This document shows, piece by piece, positions 59,538 through 64,000 of a stretch of DNA of 64,000 nt; positions within the stretch are counted from its first letter, which is position 1, and every line of letters starts with the position of its first letter. The stretch is from Planctomycetota bacterium (GTDB lineage: Bacteria; Planctomycetota; UBA1135; UBA2386). The notes beneath the pieces are model-generated. The model was not told where the DNA came from and searched no databases. It saw nothing but the letters and a program-made list of their open reading frames with translations. The position numbers were made by a program, and so were the translations under genes. Location: assembly GCA_020849665.1 (NCBI GenBank), contig JADLFX010000060.1:62001-126000 (forward strand), in the 5' to 3' direction.

Positions 59538-61331
59538 ATGTCCATCCCGAAGCTGCTTCCCTTCCTCCTGACCGCGCTCGCCGCCGCACAGGATCCCGGC
59601 ACCACCTACCGCTTCCGCGTGCGGGGTCTCGACCCGCATCAGGCGCACGAGCTGGAGGCGCGCTACGACATCCTGCACAGCGCGAACCGCGACGGTTCGT
59701 ACGACGTGTGCGTGGCGCCCGAGGACAAGGACGAGTTCCTGCGCGCCGTGCCGCAGGCCGTGCTGGTCGATCGCGGCAGGCCCTACGCGCAGATCGTCGC
59801 CGAGCAGCAGGGACCGCTCGCACCCGACGCCAACTACTTCACGGTCGCCGAGGTGCTCCAGAAGATGGACCAGCTGGCCGGTCTCTACCCGGGGCTCGCG
59901 CGCCGCGTCGACCTCGCCACCATCCCGGGCGCGGCCAAGACCCACAACGGCCAGTCGCTGTGGGCGCTGAAGGTCTCCGACGCGGTGGCGAACGACGAGG
60001 ACGAGCCCGCGATCCTGATCGTGGGCCAGCACCACGCGCGCGAGCTCAATGCCCCGTACATGGTGATCCAGGCGATGGAGCGCCTGCTCTCCGGCTACGC
60101 CAGCGATCCCACGCTCAAGTCCGTGGTGGACGGCTGCGAGCTCTGGTTCGTGCCCACCGTCAACCCAGACGGTGTGGACCACGTCTGGAACGTCGACAGC
60201 CTCTGGCGGAAGAACCGCCGCAACAACGGCTCCAGCTACGGCGTCGACAACAACCGCAACTATGCGACGCTGTGGGGCCTCTGCGGCTCGTCGACCACGC
60301 CGAGTTCCGAGACCTATCGCGGGCCGTCCGCCGCCAGCGAGCCGGAGACCCAGACGATGGCCGCCCTCGTCGCGCACGTGCGTCCCGAGGTGTATCTGGA
60401 CTTCCACAGCTACGGCCAGGAGGTGCTGCGCACCTACGCGCCCTGCGCAACGGTGAACCCGACCATCGCCGCGTTCCTGCAGCGCTACGTGGACGACCTG
60501 CGTGCGCCGATGACCTACAACAACCGTGCGCCCTCGGGCTCGGGCGAAGCCCCCGAGGACCACTGGGTCCGCAGCGGCACGCTCTCGTTCCTGATCGAGG
60601 TGGGGACGTCGTTCCAGCCGGTGTTCTCGGTCACCCAGACCGAAGAGGCGCGGGTGTGGCCAGGGATCCGCCGTGCGCTCACCGCCTGGCGGCCGGCCGT
60701 GCGCGGGCACGTGCGATCGGTGAGCGGGCTCGCACCGCTGGCGGCGACGATCACCTTCGCGCCCGGACTCTTCTCCCACGGAGAGCAGACCGTGGCGCGC
60801 GCACGCGACGGCCGCTTCGGACTGTGGCTGCCTCTGGGGACGTGGCAGGTGACGTTCACGGCCGCGGGGCACCAGCCCTACACCAAGACCGTCACGGTCA
60901 GCGCCTACGACACGCCGCAGACCCTGGAGGTCGACCTCGAGCCCATCTGGAGCGCGGCCGCCCTGGCGAAGCAGGGATCGGATCGCGTCGGTACGACCAC
61001 GCAGCTCACCTACACCAGCGCGGGCGACGGTGGCGAGGCCTACTGGGTGGCGCTCTCCGGCGGCACGACGCCGGGGATCCCGCTGAACAACCGCACCATC
61101 CCCCTGAACCTGGACGGGATCCTGATCGCCTCGGCCACGCCGGGAGCCGTGCTGGCCAACAACGTCGGGATCCTGCCCGCCAGCGGCCAGGCCGTGGCCG
61201 CCTTCGCGATCCCGCCCATCCCGGCGCTCGCCGGGATCACTCTCTACGCGGGCGGGATCACCCTGGGACCCGGCTACGCATCACAGGTGAAGAAGTTCAG
61301 TCCGGCGCTGGCGATCCAGATCCAGCCCTAG
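59538..61331 (+). CDS. Secreted M14-family zinc carboxypeptidase
   Basis: A 597-residue exported metallocarboxypeptidase. A signal peptide of about 17 residues is followed by a pro-like region (20-95) and the M14 domain. The zinc ligands are H166 and E169 (GQHHARE) and H290 (YLDFHSYG), with catalytic E354 (FLIEVG). NRNYATLWG and VNPDGVDHVW hold substrate-binding residues. The C-terminal 240 residues form a carboxypeptidase-regulatory-like domain (RGHVRSVSGLAPLAATITF) and a further beta domain. It probably degrades extracellular peptides. ATG at 59538. Confidence 0.92.
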   Translation: MSIPKLLPFLLTALAAAQDPGTTYRFRVRGLDPHQAHELEARYDILHSANRDGSYDVCVAPEDKDEFLRAVPQAVLVDRGRPYAQIVAEQQGPLAPDANYFTVAEVLQKMDQLAGLYPGLARRVDLATIPGAAKTHNGQSLWALKVSDAVANDEDEPAILIVGQHHARELNAPYMVIQAMERLLSGYASDPTLKSVVDGCELWFVPTVNPDGVDHVWNVDSLWRKNRRNNGSSYGVDNNRNYATLWGLCGSSTTPSSETYRGPSAASEPETQTMAALVAHVRPEVYLDFHSYGQEVLRTYAPCATVNPTIAAFLQRYVDDLRAPMTYNNRAPSGSGEAPEDHWVRSGTLSFLIEVGTSFQPVFSVTQTEEARVWPGIRRALTAWRPAVRGHVRSVSGLAPLAATITFAPGLFSHGEQTVARARDGRFGLWLPLGTWQVTFTAAGHQPYTKTVTVSAYDTPQTLEVDLEPIWSAAALAKQGSDRVGTTTQLTYTSAGDGGEAYWVALSGGTTPGIPLNNRTIPLNLDGILIASATPGAVLANNVGILPASGQAVAAFAIPPIPALAGITLYAGGITLGPGYASQVKKFSPALAIQIQP

Positions 61332-61736
61332 CCGCACTCGAGGCCGCCCGCCGGACGCGACCACACGGCCGCCTGCGCCGGCGTCGTCCGGCTCCCCCGT
61401 CGGTCCCCGACCGCAGGCCGCCATCCGCCCCCGGTCGCCGCGCTCGACCGGCGTGCCGGCGCGGCGACGAGCCGGCCGGGGCCGGGCCGGACGCTTGCGG
61501 CGGTGCTGCGGAAGCGCGCTCGCGTCTTGCCGCCTCGCCATGGGCCGATCGAGTCCGGACGCCCACCGGCCGGAGTCCCGAAGGTTGCCGCCCCGCGCGG
61601 CCGTGGCTACCGTTCGGCGCTCCCCGTCCGGGCCCTCCCCCTCCCGGTACGACCGGGGTCGCACCCCTGTCGGGTGCGCGTGTCCTGGTGGGCGCGCCCC
61701 GGACTGTGTGATTCGAGCTGGCTGACGGATGGCACC
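61332..61736 (+). other. 405-bp gap upstream of citrate synthase
   Basis: No gene or structured RNA is supported. Frames here are arginine- and proline-rich with no family character. TACCGT at 61607 is one possible promoter -10 for the citrate synthase gene. I see no terminator with a U-tract after the carboxypeptidase. Confidence 0.4.
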
Positions 61737-62870
61737 ATGAGCGTGAGCAAGGCGGCCCCCAAGGGTGGTCTGGAAGGCATCGTCGCGGGCGATTCCGCGA
61801 TCGGGTACCTCGACGGCGAGAAGGGCGAGCTGCGCTATTGCGGCTACCTGATCAAGGACCTCGCCGACCACTCCAACTTCGTCGAGACGGTCTGGCTGCT
61901 CTGGCACCTGGAGCTGCCCAACAAGGCCCAGCTCGAGGAGTTGCGCACCTCGTTGCTGGCGGAGCGAGCGCTGCCCGGGATCGTCTACGACGTGCTGAAG
62001 ACGGTGGCCCAGCACCAGGAGCCGATGGACGCGCTGCGCACCGCGGTGTCGGCGATGTCCGCGGACGACGTGCCGGGCGAGGTGACCGACCGGCGCAGCA
62101 ACCTGCGGCGTGGCATCCGACTCACCGCCAAGTTCCCGACGATCATCGCCGCACACGAGCGCCTGCGGCAGGGCAAGAAGCCGCTCGAGCCCCGCAGCGA
62201 CCTGAGCCATGCCGGCAACTTCCTCTACATGCTCACCGGCGAGGTCCCGCATCCGGAGGAGGAGCGGATGTTCGACACCTGCCTGGTGCTGCACGCCGAG
62301 CACGGCTTCAACGCGTCGACCTTCGCCGCGCGGGTCACGGCCGCCACCCTGGCCGATCTCTACGCGGCGATCACCAGCGCGATCGGCACGCTCAAGGGGC
62401 CCCTGCACGGCGGCGCCAACACCGCCGTCATGCAGATGCTGCTGGAGATGGGCAGCGTCGCCAACGTCGAGCCGTACCTGGACCGCATCCTCGCCCGGGG
62501 CGGCAAGGTGATGGGCTTCGGCCATCGCGTGTACAAGGTGATGGACCCGCGCGCGTTGATCCTGAAGGACTTCTCGCAACGCCTGGCCAAGGTCAAGAAC
62601 GAGCCGCGCTGGTACGAGATGTCGGCGAAGCTCGAGGCGCTGATGAAGGCGCGCAAGGGCATCGACGTGAACGTCGATTTCTTCTCGGCCTCGACCTACT
62701 ACTACATGGGGATCCGGCCCGAGCTCTACACCACGATCTTCGCCCTCAGCCGCATCGCCGGCTGGGTCGCGCACGTCCTGGAGCAGTACGGGAACAACCG
62801 CCTGATCCGGCCCGAGGCCAACTGGATCGGCGCGGCGCCGCGGCCCTACGTCCCCTTGGGCCAGCGCTGA
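61737..62870 (+). CDS. gltA: Citrate synthase
   Basis: Condenses acetyl-CoA and oxaloacetate, the entry to the TCA cycle. The 377-residue enzyme is the short (type I) form. The catalytic residues are H224 in GPLHGGAN, H263 in MGFGHRVYK and D314 in NVDFFSA. DLSHAGNFLYMLTG and the C-terminal ANWIGAAPRPYVPL are also conserved. The ATG at 61737 fits the family N-terminus (GLEGIVAGDSAIGYLDGE). The ApaH-like gene starts 5 nt after the stop. Confidence 0.96.
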   Translation: MSVSKAAPKGGLEGIVAGDSAIGYLDGEKGELRYCGYLIKDLADHSNFVETVWLLWHLELPNKAQLEELRTSLLAERALPGIVYDVLKTVAQHQEPMDALRTAVSAMSADDVPGEVTDRRSNLRRGIRLTAKFPTIIAAHERLRQGKKPLEPRSDLSHAGNFLYMLTGEVPHPEEERMFDTCLVLHAEHGFNASTFAARVTAATLADLYAAITSAIGTLKGPLHGGANTAVMQMLLEMGSVANVEPYLDRILARGGKVMGFGHRVYKVMDPRALILKDFSQRLAKVKNEPRWYEMSAKLEALMKARKGIDVNVDFFSASTYYYMGIRPELYTTIFALSRIAGWVAHVLEQYGNNRLIRPEANWIGAAPRPYVPLGQR

Positions 62871-62874
62871 GCGG

Positions 62875-63507
62875 TTGAGCGGGCGCAGGATCTTCCTCGG
62901 CGACATCCAGGGCTGCCTGGAGCCGCTGCAGCGCCTCCTCGCGGCGGCCGGGTATGTCCGAGGCCGCGATCGCCTCCATCCGGTGGGCGACATGGTCAAC
63001 AAGGGGCCGGACTCGGAAGGGGTCCTGCGCCAGCTGATCGATCTCGACGCGGAGCCGGTCCTGGGCAATCACGACCTCTGGTGGCTCGCGCAGGGCCTGC
63101 CGGCGGATCCCGCGCTGCGCGGCTGGCTCGAGCGCCAGCCCATCGCGCGCCTCTTCCCGGACGTCCTGCTGATCCATGCCGGCGTGCACCCGCACTGGTC
63201 CGAGGAGCACGTGGTGGAGCTGCGCGGCGCCGAGATCGAGTTCGCCACCAACGTGCGCTACTGCACCGCCGACGGCGAACGACCGGCCTCCGACTGGCCG
63301 CCGCCGCCGCCGCCGTTCCTGCCCTGGGACGCGTTCTACCACGGCCGCCGGCGCGTGGTGTTCGGGCACTGGGCACGCCGCGGACTCACCCGTACGGACA
63401 AGGTGATCGGCCTCGACACCGGCTGCGTCTACGGCGGCCGGCTCAGCGCGTGGATCGCCGAGGAGGACCGCCTCGTGCAGGTGCCGGGCCTGGCCCGGCA
63501 GTGCTGA
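62875..63507 (+). CDS. ApaH-like metallophosphatase
   Basis: A 210-residue metallophosphoesterase resembling bis(5'-nucleosyl)-tetraphosphatase ApaH. All metal and phosphate motifs are intact: GDIQG (residues 9-13), GDMVNKGPDS, GNHD, LIHAGVHP and FGHWA, then GLDTGCVYGG. It is shorter than E. coli ApaH (about 280). The TTG start at 62875, 5 nt after citrate synthase, indicates cotranscription. Substrate could be diadenosine tetraphosphate or a phosphoprotein. Confidence 0.88.
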   Translation: MSGRRIFLGDIQGCLEPLQRLLAAAGYVRGRDRLHPVGDMVNKGPDSEGVLRQLIDLDAEPVLGNHDLWWLAQGLPADPALRGWLERQPIARLFPDVLLIHAGVHPHWSEEHVVELRGAEIEFATNVRYCTADGERPASDWPPPPPPFLPWDAFYHGRRRVVFGHWARRGLTRTDKVIGLDTGCVYGGRLSAWIAEEDRLVQVPGLARQC

Positions 63508-63517
63508 GCGTGGCGTC

Positions 63518-64000
63518 TCAGAGCAGCCCTTCGGCGCGCAGGCTCTCGGCCAGGAGCGGCTGCAGCAGCTCGGCCAGATCGCGGTTGGCATAGCCCACGA
63601 ACGCCACGCTGGTGCTGGTGTCGAGCGGCGCGTCGAGCGCCGACCCGTCCGGCGCTGTGACGATGCACCCCGCCTCCTGCGCGCAGAGCGCCGTGCAGAG
63701 GTCGTACGGGCGCGCGCACAGCGAGTGGGTGACGCCAAGGGCGCGGTGCACCAGTGGCCGGGCGTCGAGCACGAAGCGGTCGTGGCCGAAGGCGAGTTCC
63801 GCGAGCTGGCCGCCGTTGCAGATGTACTGGTCGGTGTAGACCTCGCAGCGCGACGGATCCCAGGGTCCCAGCGCACGCTCCAGGAAGCGCTCCTCCAGTC
63901 GGGCCGTGCGCTCCTTGCCGCCGCGGAAGAAGCTCACCACCGAGGCGAAACCGCCGCGCAGCGTCGTGGCGCGCGACGGGCGGGGCTGGATGGCGCTGCG
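63518..64000 (-). CDS. Inositol monophosphatase-like protein, 5' end outside the window
   Basis: The open frame runs off the window end; about 160 C-terminal residues are seen. ARPYDLCTALCAQEAGCIVTAPDG followed by ALDAPLDT and VAFVGYANRDLAELL matches the C-terminal part of inositol monophosphatase/FBPase-like enzymes (the PYD, EAGG and GANP positions; here EAGC replaces EAGG). The metal-binding DxxD motifs would lie outside the window. A GTG at 63940 is in frame but the protein clearly continues upstream. Confidence 0.6.
   Translation of the reverse strand, partial: RSAIQPRPSRATTLRGGFASVVSFFRGGKERTARLEERFLERALGPWDPSRCEVYTDQYICNGGQLAELAFGHDRFVLDARPLVHRALGVTHSLCARPYDLCTALCAQEAGCIVTAPDGSALDAPLDTSTSVAFVGYANRDLAELLQPLLAESLRAEGLL

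Overview
The window is a high-GC (about 70% by eye), densely packed bacterial chromosome segment with some 56 supported protein genes and no rRNA or tRNA gene that I can see. I favour a planctomycete-like (PVC) bacterium. The GyrA active-site region reads GDTSGNYHPHGE...YPTLV, a form I associate with the PVC group. The nitrous oxide reductase is a Sec/lipoprotein (clade II) type. There are several secreted beta-helix and carboxypeptidase-regulatory-like proteins, and few Shine-Dalgarno sites. This placement is an inference, not a proof.

Layout. 1-2.6 kb: an ECF sigma factor, its zinc-finger anti-sigma factor and an RseB/LolA-like exported protein form a stress-signalling cassette. 2.7-8.5 kb: a methyltransferase, a small coiled-coil protein, an O6-alkylguanine-DNA methyltransferase, an NtrC-like regulator without GAFTGA, a pseudouridine synthase and a membrane histidine kinase. 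8.5-11.2 kb (minus strand): a cysteine synthase-like enzyme coupled to a MoxR ATPase, a terminator, a structured RNA with a compact three-way junction and its own terminator, then a frataxin-like protein. 12.4-19.1 kb (minus): a nos operon (cytochrome c, nosZ, nosD, nosF, nosL, nosY, unknown membrane protein). Divergent to it is a split RIC-type iron-sulfur repair pair (DUF542-like plus hemerythrin). 20-31 kb: fabI, mutY, a SNF2 helicase, a glycosyltransferase, a CinA-like/CopD-like pair, gyrA and a YqeY protein. 31-45 kb: a glycosyltransferase and two nearly identical PKD/beta-helix secreted proteins in inverted orientation. These flank a NUDIX hydrolase, a degenerate phosphatase, a carboxypeptidase-regulatory protein, a DUF4920-like lipoprotein and two tandem OPT transporters. 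45-64 kb: a glycosyltransferase, a (p)ppGpp-type HD hydrolase, an orphan sugar-type ABC ATPase, a 1003-residue carboxypeptidase-regulatory protein, sixA, rpiA, feoB-feoA with a membrane-anchored partner, a CDF transporter, murJ, an M14 carboxypeptidase, citrate synthase, an ApaH-like phosphatase and a partial inositol-monophosphatase-like gene.

How the genes relate: N2O respiration (nos) sits beside nitrosative iron repair (split RIC). Iron handling recurs (FeoAB, frataxin, hemerythrin). Most other loci are housekeeping.

The most notable non-coding observations are the three-way-junction RNA at 9.0-9.16 kb and a recurring arrangement in which a TAnnnT -10-like element sits 6-10 nt before the start codon, suggesting widespread leaderless mRNAs. 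One such element appears to be a palindromic two-way promoter at 57.22 kb.
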